From Streptomyces fagopyri (GTDB taxonomy: Bacteria > Actinomycetota > Actinomycetes > Streptomycetales > Streptomycetaceae), in contig NZ_CP045643.1 in the NCBI RefSeq assembly GCF_009498275.1, forward strand, positions 682,001-746,000: 64,000 bases of DNA. The letters run 5' to 3'. The translations under genes and the position numbers were made by a program. This document shows positions 8,505 through 16,910 of the stretch, one piece after another. The notes below the pieces were generated by a model. That model had not been told where the DNA came from and searched no databases. It saw only the letters and a program-made list of their open reading frames with translations. How positions within the stretch are numbered: position 1 is the stretch's first letter; the number at the start of each line of letters is the position of its first letter.

Positions 8505-10054
8505 CGGCGATCGGACAACGCCTCGAACGCCTGGTGTCCGCCCGGGCCGAACGCCGCCCCGACGACTGCGCGGTGGTGGACGAGGCCGAGCGCCTGAGCT
8601 TCGGTGATCTCGAACGCCGGAGCAACCGTGTGGCCAACACTCTCATCGCCCGTGGCCTGCGGCCCGAGGGACGGGTCTGCGTGCTGGTGCCGAAATCGGC
8701 CACGGCCATCGCCGGCATCCTCGGGGTCCTGAAGGCCGGAGGGGTCTGTGTTCCCCTCGACGCGACGAGTCCGACACTCCGGCTCGCGTCGGTGGTGGAG
8801 CAGTGTTCACCCTGCCTGCTGCTCGTCGCTCCCGAGTGCGCCGCCGTCGCCGAGCGGATCACGGACGCGGTCGCTCCAGGGACGATCAGCGGCGTTCTCC
8901 GGCTCGGCGAGGAGGAATCCGCCGCGGACACCGCCCCGGCCCCCCTCCCCAACGGTGACAGCGCCTACATCCTGTTCACATCCGGTTCGGCGGGACGGCC
9001 GAAGGGCGTGTCCATCACCCACAGCAACGTGGCCCACTTCGTCACCTGGGCCAACGGGCACTTCGGACTGCGGCCCGGCGACCGGATCTCGTGCCAGCTG
9101 CCGCTGCACTTCGACGGCTCTCTCTGGGACGTGTTCGGAGCGCTGTCCGCCGGAGCGGAACTGCACCTGGTCTCCGGGCGGAGGAACCTGCTTCCGAGCA
9201 CGGTCGCGGACTTCATCAGGGAATCACGGTTGACCCAGTGGCTCACCGTCCCCTCGGTGCTCACCTCGATGGCCGCTCGGGATGTGGTCGCCGACGGGGA
9301 CTTCCCCGAACTGCGGAGGATCTTCTGGGGCGGAGACGTGCTCTCGCTCCCCGTCCTGAGGTACTGGATGGCGCGCTTGCCCAATGTGCGGTTCACGAAC
9401 ATGTACGGCCCGACCGAGACGACGATCGTGGCCAGCTGCCACACCCTGCGGTCGGCTCCGGACGAGGACGCCACAGCCGTCCCGATCGGCCGGCCGGTGC
9501 CCGGCAAGCATTTCCAAGTACTGGACAAGGACATGCGTCCGGCTCAGCCCGGCGAGGTCGGGGACCTCCACATATCCGGCGCGGGGCTCACACCCGCCTA
9601 CTGGCGCGATCCCGCGCTCACGGCGAAGTCCTTCGTCGAATGGCCGTCCGGGTCGGGCAGGCGCTGGTACCGGACCGGAGACCTGGCCAGGCAGGACGGC
9701 CGAGGTGTGTTCCATTTCCACGGGCGTGCCGACCGCCAGATCAAGTCGAGCGGTCACCGTATCGAGCTGGACGAAGTCGCGGCCGCGCTGCGCGAGCTGC
9801 CCGGACTGAAGGACACCGCTGTCGTCAGCGTCCCGGCCCCCGGGGCCGAGGGGAACCGGATCTGCGCGGCCTATGTCCCGGCGCCCGGCTCCGCGCCCGA
9901 GCCGGCACAGCTGCGTACCTTGCTGGCGGCGAAACTGCCGCAGTACATGCTTCCCTCCCAGTGGCGTGCATGCGAATCCCTGCCGATGAACGCCAACGGG
10001 AAGATCGACCACCTGGCAGTGCGAAGAATGTTTCTCGACGAGAGGACTGGGTGA
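8501..10054 (+). CDS. Stand-alone NRPS-type adenylation enzyme
   Basis: 517 residues, one complete adenylation domain with no fused carrier. Visible core motifs: LFTSGSAGRPKG (A3), HFDGSLWDVF (A4), MYGPTETT (A5), YRTGDLAR (A7), GRADRQIKSSGHRIELDEV (A8) and NANGKID (A10). The Asp in FDGS is the residue that normally binds the amino group, so an amino acid substrate is likely. GTG 8501 overlaps the synthetase stop. The carrier protein follows after three bases, so the enzyme most likely loads that carrier in trans for the downstream GNAT. The substrate cannot be read safely without an alignment. Confidence 0.9.
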   Translation: MTAIGQRLERLVSARAERRPDDCAVVDEAERLSFGDLERRSNRVANTLIARGLRPEGRVCVLVPKSATAIAGILGVLKAGGVCVPLDATSPTLRLASVVEQCSPCLLLVAPECAAVAERITDAVAPGTISGVLRLGEEESAADTAPAPLPNGDSAYILFTSGSAGRPKGVSITHSNVAHFVTWANGHFGLRPGDRISCQLPLHFDGSLWDVFGALSAGAELHLVSGRRNLLPSTVADFIRESRLTQWLTVPSVLTSMAARDVVADGDFPELRRIFWGGDVLSLPVLRYWMARLPNVRFTNMYGPTETTIVASCHTLRSAPDEDATAVPIGRPVPGKHFQVLDKDMRPAQPGEVGDLHISGAGLTPAYWRDPALTAKSFVEWPSGSGRRWYRTGDLARQDGRGVFHFHGRADRQIKSSGHRIELDEVAAALRELPGLKDTAVVSVPAPGAEGNRICAAYVPAPGSAPEPAQLRTLLAAKLPQYMLPSQWRACESLPMNANGKIDHLAVRRMFLDERTG

Positions 10055-10057
10055 GAA

Positions 10058-10354
10058 ATGAGTCAACTTCCCGAGCAGGAAGAAGTCAGCCGGATCATTC
10101 TGGAAGGGTTGCGGGACAAACTCTTCCTGGACGGGGTGACGGTCGACACGAACCTCGTCGAGCCCGGTCTGATCGATTCCGCCGGTTTCATCAGGCTGTT
10201 CATCGTCCTGGAAGAGGAGTTCGACATCGAGGTCACCGCCCATGACCTCTCCTTGGACAGATTCCAGACGGTGCGCAGCATCAGCGAGTTCGTGATCGCC
10301 AAACGGCGCCGGACCGTCGCGAGCGAAAGCTCCGTGGACGCGGGGCGGGCATGA
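10058..10354 (+). CDS. Acyl/peptidyl carrier protein
   Basis: 98-residue carrier protein. The phosphopantetheine site is in GLIDSAGFIRLF, with Ser at about residue 35, followed by an acidic helix (LEEEFDIEV) typical of free-standing carriers. It lies between the adenylation enzyme and the GNAT. Its stop overlaps the next ATG (ATGA at 10351-10354). The role inferred is to hold the activated amino acid as a thioester for transfer. Confidence 0.9.
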   Translation: MSQLPEQEEVSRIILEGLRDKLFLDGVTVDTNLVEPGLIDSAGFIRLFIVLEEEFDIEVTAHDLSLDRFQTVRSISEFVIAKRRRTVASESSVDAGRA

Positions 10355-11397
10355 GCGACTACCGGATCACGAAGTACACGCCGGATGCCAGGGACGCTGT
10401 CATCGAGTTCCAGCAGATGCTCTGGCAGGGCGGTCCACAGGGAAACGCCGCGTATCTCGAATGGAAGTTCGCCGACAACCCCTACCTGGACGACCGTTAC
10501 GTCACGTTGGCGTGGGAGGGGCACGAACTCGTCGGCATGCTCGGGGTCTTCGGGTCGTCCTGGGAAGTCGACGGTCACGGCCCGGTGATGTTGCCCTGTC
10601 TCGCCGACACGGTGGTGGCCCCCGACCACCGGGGCGGACCGCTGTTCGGGCGCATGCTGGACTCCCTCATCGAGCGGCTGCGCGCCGACGGGGTGCCGTG
10701 GCTGCTCGACTTCGGCGACCAGCCGGCAGGTCCCGCGATGCTGATGAACGGCTGGACAGCGGTGGGACCTTGGCCGGTGGCCAGCGCCGAGCGCGAGGTG
10801 CCCCTGACCACGCAGGGGGCGTGGGACGACCTGGAGGCCGTTCGGGGTTCCCGGTCGGGAGCGGTGATCAGGTCCGTCGCGACCAGTACCGCCGACATGC
10901 CGGCGCTGGCCTCGAAGCTGCCCACCGACGCCGGTGTCCGGGTGGTCCGTGACGAACGCTACTTCCGCTGGCGGGGCGACAATCCGCTGGCGCGGTACTT
11001 CCACCTCGTGGCCGAGTCGCAGGGGACGGTCGGCTACCTGATCGCTCATCGCACGTCGGTGGACACCGACGACGGTCCCACCCCGACCACGATCGTGGAG
11101 TGCGAGGCCGTCGACGACGACGTCTGGAGCGACCTCGTCGAGGCGGCCCTGGCCACGGTGCCGGGAAAGGTGGTGACCATGTGGGTGCGCGACCTGTCCC
11201 CTTCCCGGGTACACGGGATCGAGTCGCTCGGCCTGTCACTGACAAAACCGAGCGGGCGGCTGAGCCAGGACATCCACCTGCCCAAGCTCGTGATGCGCTC
11301 CACCGGCGTGCTGGACGGGCAGTCGTCACCGCTCGCCACCCTGAACTCGCCATCGGTCTGGGACATGCGCGGTGTCTCCGGCCGCGGCTGGCGTTGA
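10351..11397 (+). CDS. GNAT-family acyltransferase (double GNAT fold)
   Basis: 348 residues. The first half has GNAT-like strands and an acyl-donor loop (PDHRGGPLFGRML, about 93-105). The second half resembles a second, degenerate GNAT fold, as in Acetyltransf_9-type proteins. In this operon the natural donor is the aminoacyl carrier protein, not acetyl-CoA. SbzC, a GNAT in SB-203208 biosynthesis, is reported to transfer beta-phenylalanine; this gene may do an equivalent step. It is the last gene before a strong hairpin at 11431-11463. The GNAT call is moderately firm, the donor is inferred. Confidence 0.75.
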   Translation: MSDYRITKYTPDARDAVIEFQQMLWQGGPQGNAAYLEWKFADNPYLDDRYVTLAWEGHELVGMLGVFGSSWEVDGHGPVMLPCLADTVVAPDHRGGPLFGRMLDSLIERLRADGVPWLLDFGDQPAGPAMLMNGWTAVGPWPVASAEREVPLTTQGAWDDLEAVRGSRSGAVIRSVATSTADMPALASKLPTDAGVRVVRDERYFRWRGDNPLARYFHLVAESQGTVGYLIAHRTSVDTDDGPTPTTIVECEAVDDDVWSDLVEAALATVPGKVVTMWVRDLSPSRVHGIESLGLSLTKPSGRLSQDIHLPKLVMRSTGVLDGQSSPLATLNSPSVWDMRGVSGRGWR

Positions 11398-11402
11398 GTC
11401 CA

Positions 11403-11446
11403 CCGGCGACCGCTGCCGCACACCCGGCGACCGCTGCCGCACACCC
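11403..11446. repeat. 21-bp tandem duplication next to the terminator
   Basis: CCGGCGACCGCTGCCGCACA plus CCC occurs at 11403-11425 and again at 11424-11446. Either copy could pair with the right terminator arm, giving alternative stems. Confidence 0.75.
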
Positions 11447-11463
11447 GGGGTGAGCGGCAGCGG
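11431..11463 (+). terminator. Hairpin terminator of the synthetase operon
   Basis: Arms 11431-11446 and 11448-11463 pair at 15 of 16 positions, 34 bases after the GNAT stop. There is no U-tract, which is usual in Streptomyces. The left arm is the second copy of a 23-base sequence that also occurs at 11403-11425 (period 21). Confidence 0.7.
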
Positions 11464-12134
11464 ATGCCGGCGCAGCGGGCGCCCGGTGCCGGATTCCCCG
11501 AACGAAGCATTCCTGCCACCGCGGTAGCCGGTGGCTCGAAGGCAGGGTCGTACCCCGTGCCAGGGGCCGGTCCCAGGCGGTGAGTCGGGGCGTCGCGAGG
11601 CACGTGGCGCGTTCGGTCCCGGGCCGGCCGTCGAAGGACCGGCCGGCCGGAACGGCGCCCACGGCCCGCACGCCCCGCTCTTCGCCGCCGACGCCAGGGC
11701 AATCACCGGGGCCGGCCGCCGAGGCCGGCCCCACCTGCTTGAGGGCCCGTACGCCGTCGCGTCCCTGGCCATGTCGACCACCTCAACAACTCTTTCCTCG
11801 CACGTAAGTTGTGGTGGGGCACCGCATCCCGGTCTCGCGCGGTCCGAACGGTGAGGCCGTCCGCGTAGGCCTGATGCCTTCCACGGCGCCGTCTCCGTGA
11901 TCCGGCTCTGGCGTCGCCCGTGATCCGCCGGACGGAACCTGGCGGTGAGGCGGTCGAAAACCGGTGGAGCGGCGCCGCTGTGCGCCGTTACCGTGCTGCC
12001 GAACCAAGTCGTCTCGTCAAGGACGTGCCGTTGTACACCGTGTGAGACCCCCCGAGCGCTGAACCGTCGCGCGTCGCGCCTGTGCGCCGCGCTCCTTCAT
12101 GCTGCGGTCTTCTCACTGGAACCGGTGTACTTCT
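11464..12134. other. Gene-free stretch with a strong hairpin
   Basis: About 670 bases without a recognisable gene. A perfect 10-bp stem, GGGGCCGGCC (11708-11717) with GGCCGGCCCC (11723-11732) and a 5-base loop, looks like a bidirectional terminator. This stretch probably marks the right edge of the biosynthetic cluster. Confidence 0.5.
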
Positions 12135-12683
12135 GTGCTCAACACCTGGGCGGTCCTGCCCACCTGCCTTCCGTTCGTTCTTCGGCGTTGCCACGCGTGC
12201 GCGTCCGAGCGCTTCCGCGCAGACGGCAAATTCCGCGTCAACGCACATCACAAACTCATCGACGCCTGGCTCCTCGCGCTCTGCACCACTTGCGGGGACA
12301 CCACGAAACTCACGGTCCTGGAACGGACGAACGTACGCTCCGTCCCACCTGAGCTGCTGGACCGGCTGCATGACAACGACCCGACCCTGGCAGCCGAGTT
12401 GCTCCAGGATCCGGCCGTGCGACGCCGTAATCGCATCGCCCTCGACTGGGACGACGCATGGCGCCTCGACACCGGCGGTTCGGATCACCTGGACCGTGAG
12501 GTGATCGACGTCTCGGTCCGCTTCGCGGCGCGGATCCCCGTCCGGCCGGTGCGACTGATCGCTGAAGGCTGCGCTCTCTCGCGCGCCGAGGTGGAGAGGC
12601 TGATCACGGAGGGGAGGCTCGTTTCGGCGGTCCGGCTGAGCGGCAAGCTCTCCGGCGACTTCACCTTCACGCTCAAGCGCTGA
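12135..12683 (+). CDS. DUF1062 family protein
   Basis: 182 residues. The N-terminus holds a CHAC...CTTCG cysteine pair set that looks like a zinc ribbon, followed by a conserved LTVLERTNVR segment and a C-terminal region ending in LSGKLSGDFTFTL, as remembered for DUF1062 proteins common in Streptomyces. GTG 12135 is chosen because family homology begins at VLNTWAVLPTC; 12 in-frame residues upstream look unrelated. Function is unknown. Confidence 0.75.
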   Translation: MLNTWAVLPTCLPFVLRRCHACASERFRADGKFRVNAHHKLIDAWLLALCTTCGDTTKLTVLERTNVRSVPPELLDRLHDNDPTLAAELLQDPAVRRRNRIALDWDDAWRLDTGGSDHLDREVIDVSVRFAARIPVRPVRLIAEGCALSRAEVERLITEGRLVSAVRLSGKLSGDFTFTLKR

Positions 12684-12738
12684 GCCCTCTTCACGTCCGG
12701 GGTCGGTCCGGCACGAGTCGCCGGACCGGCCCCGGACG

Positions 12739-13790
12739 GCCTTGAACACCGGTTCGCCGCCGGAGCGCCGGAGGTCCTGGCCGGCGACAGCGAGGCGAGA
12801 GTCCGGCGGATGGCGACGCAGTGGGACCTGCCCATGGCGGTGCGGGCCCGGCTCGCCGAGGACGAAGACCCCCTGGTGCGGGCCTCGGCCCTCACCGTGG
12901 GGTTGTGGCCACGCCTTCCGACCGCCGTATGCGAAGCCCTGCTTGACGACCCGAGCCCCAAGTCCTGTCCGCTGTGGCCAAGTTTGTTCCCACCCGCACC
13001 GAATCCCCTCCCCGAGCCCGTCAGCCGCGTCCAGGACCCCTCCCCCAACGGGCGGAGCGGAGCGGAGCGGCACAGGATCCTGACGTGCCGACCGCTCTGG
13101 CCCTGCAACTCGCCGAGGACCTGGACGACTTCGTCCGGCTCTTCCCCTCGATGCGCGAGGACCTCACCGAGCAACAGCGCTCCGCCATCGCGTACATCGT
13201 GCCGAACGGCTACCGCACACCCCCGCGCTGGATCGTGGAACACGGCCATCGACCGCACGTCGCCCGTCGCGCCGCCGCCTCCGGTCATGTCCTGCTGCGA
13301 CGGAGCATCGCCATGCAGCCCACCTCCCCGCCGACGTGGTGGATCGCCTCGCCGAGGACGAGGACTTCTTCGTCGGACTCGCCCTGTGCGAGTCGTGCCA
13401 GGACGCCCCGCACGCACTCGTACTGGAGATGTACGCCCACTGGCACGGCCTCAGATGGGCCTTCCTGCGGCGCCACCCGAACTTCGCGGGACCCGGTCTC
13501 GCCCGCTTCGCCGACCACCCCGATCCGCGGCTGCGCCGCGCCGCGCTGGACGATCCCGAAGCCGGCCCCGAGCTAGTCCTGCGGTTGATCGACGACCCTG
13601 AAGTCGGCTCCTGGGCCTTGCGGGACCCCCGACTCCCCAGCCGGGAGCTGCGTCACCGCATCGGTGTTCGCGGCTGCGCACGGGACGCCGCCGCCAATCC
13701 CGCTCTTCCCCCCGCGACGATGCACCGGCTTCTCGACCTCTCAGGGGTGGCCCACCCCCGTTATCTTCTTCGCGGTCCTGCAAGAGGGCC
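12739..13790 (+). pseudogene. Degenerate leucine-rich-variant/HEAT-like repeat protein gene
   Basis: Repeat units of the pattern ALxDPxxxVR are spread over three frames. 12739-12960 reads LAEDEDPLVRASALTVG. From about 13085 the reading moves to another frame (LALQLAEDLDDFVRLFPSM). From about 13325 it moves again (DRLAEDEDFFVGLAL, DHPDPRLRRAALDDPE, ANPALPPATMHRLLDL). A continuous protein needs at least two frameshifts, and the start is unclear, so this is a decayed gene. Related intact proteins of unknown function are widespread in Streptomyces. It lies directly left of an IS110 element. Confidence 0.6.
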
Positions 13791-14018
13791 GCTGGCCTCC
13801 GGGCCCGGCATGACTGTTCCCCCCTGTCGAAGGCATGACCTGGGGGGTGGTGCCACCGGGCCCGGGAGGTGCCGTCGGAGACGCTGATCAGAGGTCCGGC
13901 CACCACCCGGTCCGGCGCAATGCCGGACAGCTCACGGGCGGCAGGTCTGCATAACGTGGATGCGCGCGTACGACACCACTGCCGAGGCCGGCACGTTCAA
14001 CTCTCCTGGAAGGGCGCG

Positions 14019-15236
14019 ATGTTCGATACCGAAGACGTGGGCGTGTTCCTCGGCCTGGACGTCGGCAAGAGCTCCCATCACGGGCACGGGCTGACTCCGG
14101 CCGGCAAGAAGGTCTTCGACAAGCAGCTGCCCAACAGTGAGCCGAAACTGCGGGCCGTGTTCGACAAACTGGCCGCGAAGTTCGGCACCGTCCTGGTGAC
14201 CGTGGACCAGCCCGCCTCCATCGGAGCCCTCCCGCTCACGGTCGCCCGGGACGCCGGCTGCAAGGTCGCCTACCTGCCCGGACTCGCGATGCGGCGAATC
14301 GCCGACCTGTATCCGGGCGAGGCCAAGACCGACGCCAAGGACGCCGCCGTGATCGCGGATGCGGCCCGCACCATGCCGCACACTCTGCGCTCGCTGGAAC
14401 TCACCGACGAGATCACCGCCGAACTCACGGTCCTCGTCGGCTTCGACCAGGACCTCGCGGCCGAGGCCACCCGCACCTCCAACCGGATACGCGGCCTGCT
14501 CACCCAGTTCCACCCGTCGCTGGAGCGCGTTCTGGGCCCCCGCCTCGACCACCAGGCCGTCACCTGGCTGCTGGAGCGCTACGGCTCCCCCGCCGCACTG
14601 CGCAGAGCCGGCCGCCGCAGGCTCGTCGAGCTCATCCGGCCCAAGGCCCCGCGCATGGCCCAGCGGCTGATCGACGATGTCTTCGAGGCGTTGGACGAGC
14701 AGACCGTCGTGGTCCCGGGGACCGGCACCCTCGACCTCGTCGTGCCCTCCCTGGCCCGCTCGCTCGCCGCTGTCCACGAACAGCGCCGGGCCCTGGAAGC
14801 CCAGATCAACGCCCTGCTGGAGGCCCACCCTCTTTCCCCGGTCCTGAGGTCGATGCCCGGCGTCGGCGTCAGGACCGCCGCCGTCCTGCTGGTCACCGTC
14901 GGCGACGGCACCAGCTTCCCCAACGCCGCCCACCTGGCCTCCTACGCCGGACTCGCCCCGGCGACCAGGTCGTCGGGGACCTCGATCCACGGCGAACACG
15001 CGCCCCGAGGCGGCAACCGCCAGCTCAAACGCGCCATGTTCCTTTCCGCCTTCGCTTGCATGAACGCCGATCCCGCCTCCCGCGCCTACTACGACAAGCA
15101 ACGCGCCCGCGGCAAAACCCACACCCAGGCCCTCCTCCGCCTCGCCCGCCAACGCATCAGCGTCCTGTTCGCCATGCTCCGAGACGGCACCTTCTACGAA
15201 TCCCGCCCGCCCGCGGACGTCGAACTCGCCGCATGA
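14019..15236 (+). CDS. IS110-family transposase (DEDD type)
   Basis: 405 residues, full length and uninterrupted. The N-terminal RuvC-like DEDD domain shows GLDVGKSSH with the first Asp, VDQPAS, and KTDAKDA with later acidic residues. The C-terminal Tnp_20 domain shows MPGVGVRTAAVLL and the serine region ATRSSGTSIHG...GGNRQLKRAMF. The ATG at 14019 begins the family homology; upstream in-frame codons fall in the presumed left non-coding end. The element appears potentially active. Confidence 0.92.
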   Translation: MFDTEDVGVFLGLDVGKSSHHGHGLTPAGKKVFDKQLPNSEPKLRAVFDKLAAKFGTVLVTVDQPASIGALPLTVARDAGCKVAYLPGLAMRRIADLYPGEAKTDAKDAAVIADAARTMPHTLRSLELTDEITAELTVLVGFDQDLAAEATRTSNRIRGLLTQFHPSLERVLGPRLDHQAVTWLLERYGSPAALRRAGRRRLVELIRPKAPRMAQRLIDDVFEALDEQTVVVPGTGTLDLVVPSLARSLAAVHEQRRALEAQINALLEAHPLSPVLRSMPGVGVRTAAVLLVTVGDGTSFPNAAHLASYAGLAPATRSSGTSIHGEHAPRGGNRQLKRAMFLSAFACMNADPASRAYYDKQRARGKTHTQALLRLARQRISVLFAMLRDGTFYESRPPADVELAA

Positions 15237-15269
15237 CCCCAGCAAGACCGAATCACCCCAAACCCGACA

Positions 15270-15302
15270 GGGGTGCCTTGACGAAAGACATAGAGGCACC
15301 CC
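15270..15302 (+). repeat. Inverted repeat at the right end of the IS110 element
   Basis: Perfect 8-bp arms GGGGTGCC/GGCACCCC with a 17-base spacer, 34 bases beyond the transposase stop. Likely part of the element's right end. Confidence 0.55.
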
Positions 15303-15336
15303 CCGGGAGTTCACTGAGGTGCTGTCCGCCGTCGGA

Positions 15337-15828
15337 TCACCCCGGCGTCTCAGGATCCGGCACACGGATCCGCCGCGCCGACTGCCGATCGATGGTGTAC
15401 ACGGCTCCCATCGCCAGCAGTACGGACGCGACCGCGCAGGTGACGACGAGGCCGTTGAGCCAGGCGTAGCCTTCGGAACTCGGGTATGTCGTTCCGTCGT
15501 CCAGGACGCAGTCGAAAGCCGGCGGCAGATACGAGGCGCGCCGGCCGACGAGGTGCTCCGTAAGGTAGGGCGCCGCGTCGCGGCAGGCGGGCGCCGGGGA
15601 GGAATTCGCCCCCGACCGGGACTCGTTGTCGGACAGTTCGACGGCGCCGAGCCCCATGAACAGGAGCAGTACCGCGGCTGCCGCCGTCATGGCGGCACCC
15701 CATCGCAACGTTCGCACGCCCCAGTCCGGACGCCTGCCGGGCAGAGCGACGGACAGCAGCATGACGACCACGGCAATGGCCCATATCGGGGTGGCGAGCA
15801 GAGCCGCCAAGGCGAGCAGGACGAACAC
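15337..15828 (-). CDS. Small membrane protein of unknown function
   Basis: 163 residues, with hydrophobic segments at about 1-25, 40-62 and 125-145. Between the second and third lies an extracytoplasmic loop with two cysteines (ACRDAAPYL and FDCVLDDGTTYPS), which may form a disulfide. GTG start at 15828 is preceded by GGAGGAGAC. I do not recognise the family. It points toward the IS110 element and ends 35 bases from the last inverted-repeat arm. Confidence 0.65.
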   Translation of the reverse strand: MFVLLALAALLATPIWAIAVVVMLLSVALPGRRPDWGVRTLRWGAAMTAAAAVLLLFMGLGAVELSDNESRSGANSSPAPACRDAAPYLTEHLVGRRASYLPPAFDCVLDDGTTYPSSEGYAWLNGLVVTCAVASVLLAMGAVYTIDRQSARRIRVPDPETPG

Positions 15829-15943
15829 GTTCCAGTCTCCTCCGGCCAGCCCAGCGAACAGACGTTCGCACCTGCGGGCGTTCGGAGTACTCTAGTAGTT
15901 CCGCTGAGGGATCGCCTGGCGCGCCGGAAGGCCGTGGTCGCCG

Positions 15944-16201
15944 CCGCTCGAAGACCGAGCGCTGCTCGTCGCCGCGTACTGGCGCACCGATCCGCCTCTG
16001 CGACAACTCGCGCCACCGTTCGGGGTCTCCAAGTCGGCGGTGGACCGGATCGTCGGCCACACAGGGCCACTGCCGGCACCGCACCACCGCCGGCGGTTCC
16101 GTCGCGGCACCGTGCTCATCGTGGACGGCCACGGATCCGGCGCCGCCCGGCCCGGGAGTGCGTCAGACAGCGCGACGAATCGTTCGTCGCGCCATGACGC
16201 C
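15944..16201 (+). pseudogene. Transposase fragment (IS5/IS4-like)
   Basis: One frame reads PLEDRALLVAAYWRTDPP, then RQLAPPFGVSKSAVDRIV, then GTVLIVDG. That is the helix-turn-helix region and first catalytic Asp region of an IS5-like actinobacterial transposase. The rest of the catalytic domain is missing and the residues after VDG diverge. A remnant, not a functional gene. Confidence 0.55.
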
Positions 16202-16215
16202 ATGAGGCCCGGCCG

Positions 16216-16461
16216 CTACGCGGCCAGCGTCTCGTCCGCTTGTGTGACGCCCTCGCGGTCGGCGCCGAACTGCTCCAGCAGGTCGTCCGCTGCGAGCAGG
16301 GCCTGCTCAGCCGTCCGGGACCCGGTCATCACGCACAACGTGTAGGTGACGTCGTCCAGTGCCCGGCTGGTGCGGCCGGTGGGGCGGACGTCGTGTTCGA
16401 TACGTGTGTCCGCAAACCGGGCCAGCACCGAGCGCAGTTCCCTCTCCGCCGGAAGGATCAT
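16216..16461 (-). CDS. DUF5133 domain protein
   Basis: 81 residues starting MILPAERELRSVLARF, with the central YTLCVMTGSRTAEQAL typical of the small DUF5133 family found in streptomycetes. ATG 16461 follows a purine-rich GGGGAGAGG ribosome site; the longer frame upstream has no family similarity. Function unknown. Confidence 0.7.
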   Translation of the reverse strand: MILPAERELRSVLARFADTRIEHDVRPTGRTSRALDDVTYTLCVMTGSRTAEQALLAADDLLEQFGADREGVTQADETLAA

Positions 16462-16910
16462 GGTGGTTCCTCTCCCCAAAACACAGCTCGCGTGACAGGT
16501 GTCCGACACCGCGAGAAACAGATCGCACCTAGGGCGTCTCGCGCCGCACTCAACGCTGAGCCGGCGTCAGCCAGCTCTTCGTGTGCCCCCAGTCGCGAGG
16601 ATCATGCCGCCGTGCGCGGGTGTCATCCGTCCGACGGCCGGTCATGGACCGAGCACTCGGGCGACTGCGGCGCGACCGACGCGATCTCCGCCGAGAGTGT
16701 TCACCGCCCCGCGGAGGGAGCCGTTGGCCTGCGCAGGAACCACTGTCCCAACGTCCGACGCGAGGGTCGCACCACCACGCGACCGTGGGCCTTGTGGCCG
16801 ACCAGCTCCCCCCGCGGTCCGACCGGCGTACGAGGATCCGCAGGAGGCTGACGGTTCACTCGGGGCCCGCGCCGACGGAGCGGCCGACGGAGCCGCTCGT
16901 CCGTCCCGGC
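16462..16910. other. Gene-free stretch
   Basis: About 450 bases between the DUF5133 gene and the end of the FAD monooxygenase pseudogene. The long minus frame here is only readthrough beyond the monooxygenase frameshift. Nothing else is seen. Confidence 0.5.

Larger units (their letters stand above)
13888..15302 (+). mobile_element. IS110-family insertion sequence
   Basis: Built around the intact transposase at 14019-15236. Boundaries are approximate: IS110 elements lack obvious terminal inverted repeats and I cannot see target duplications. About 130 non-coding bases precede the start codon. The right side has an inverted repeat GGGGTGCC (15270-15277) with GGCACCCC (15295-15302). In the IS110 group the non-coding end encodes a bridge RNA, so the left flank is a candidate. 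Confidence 0.6.
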
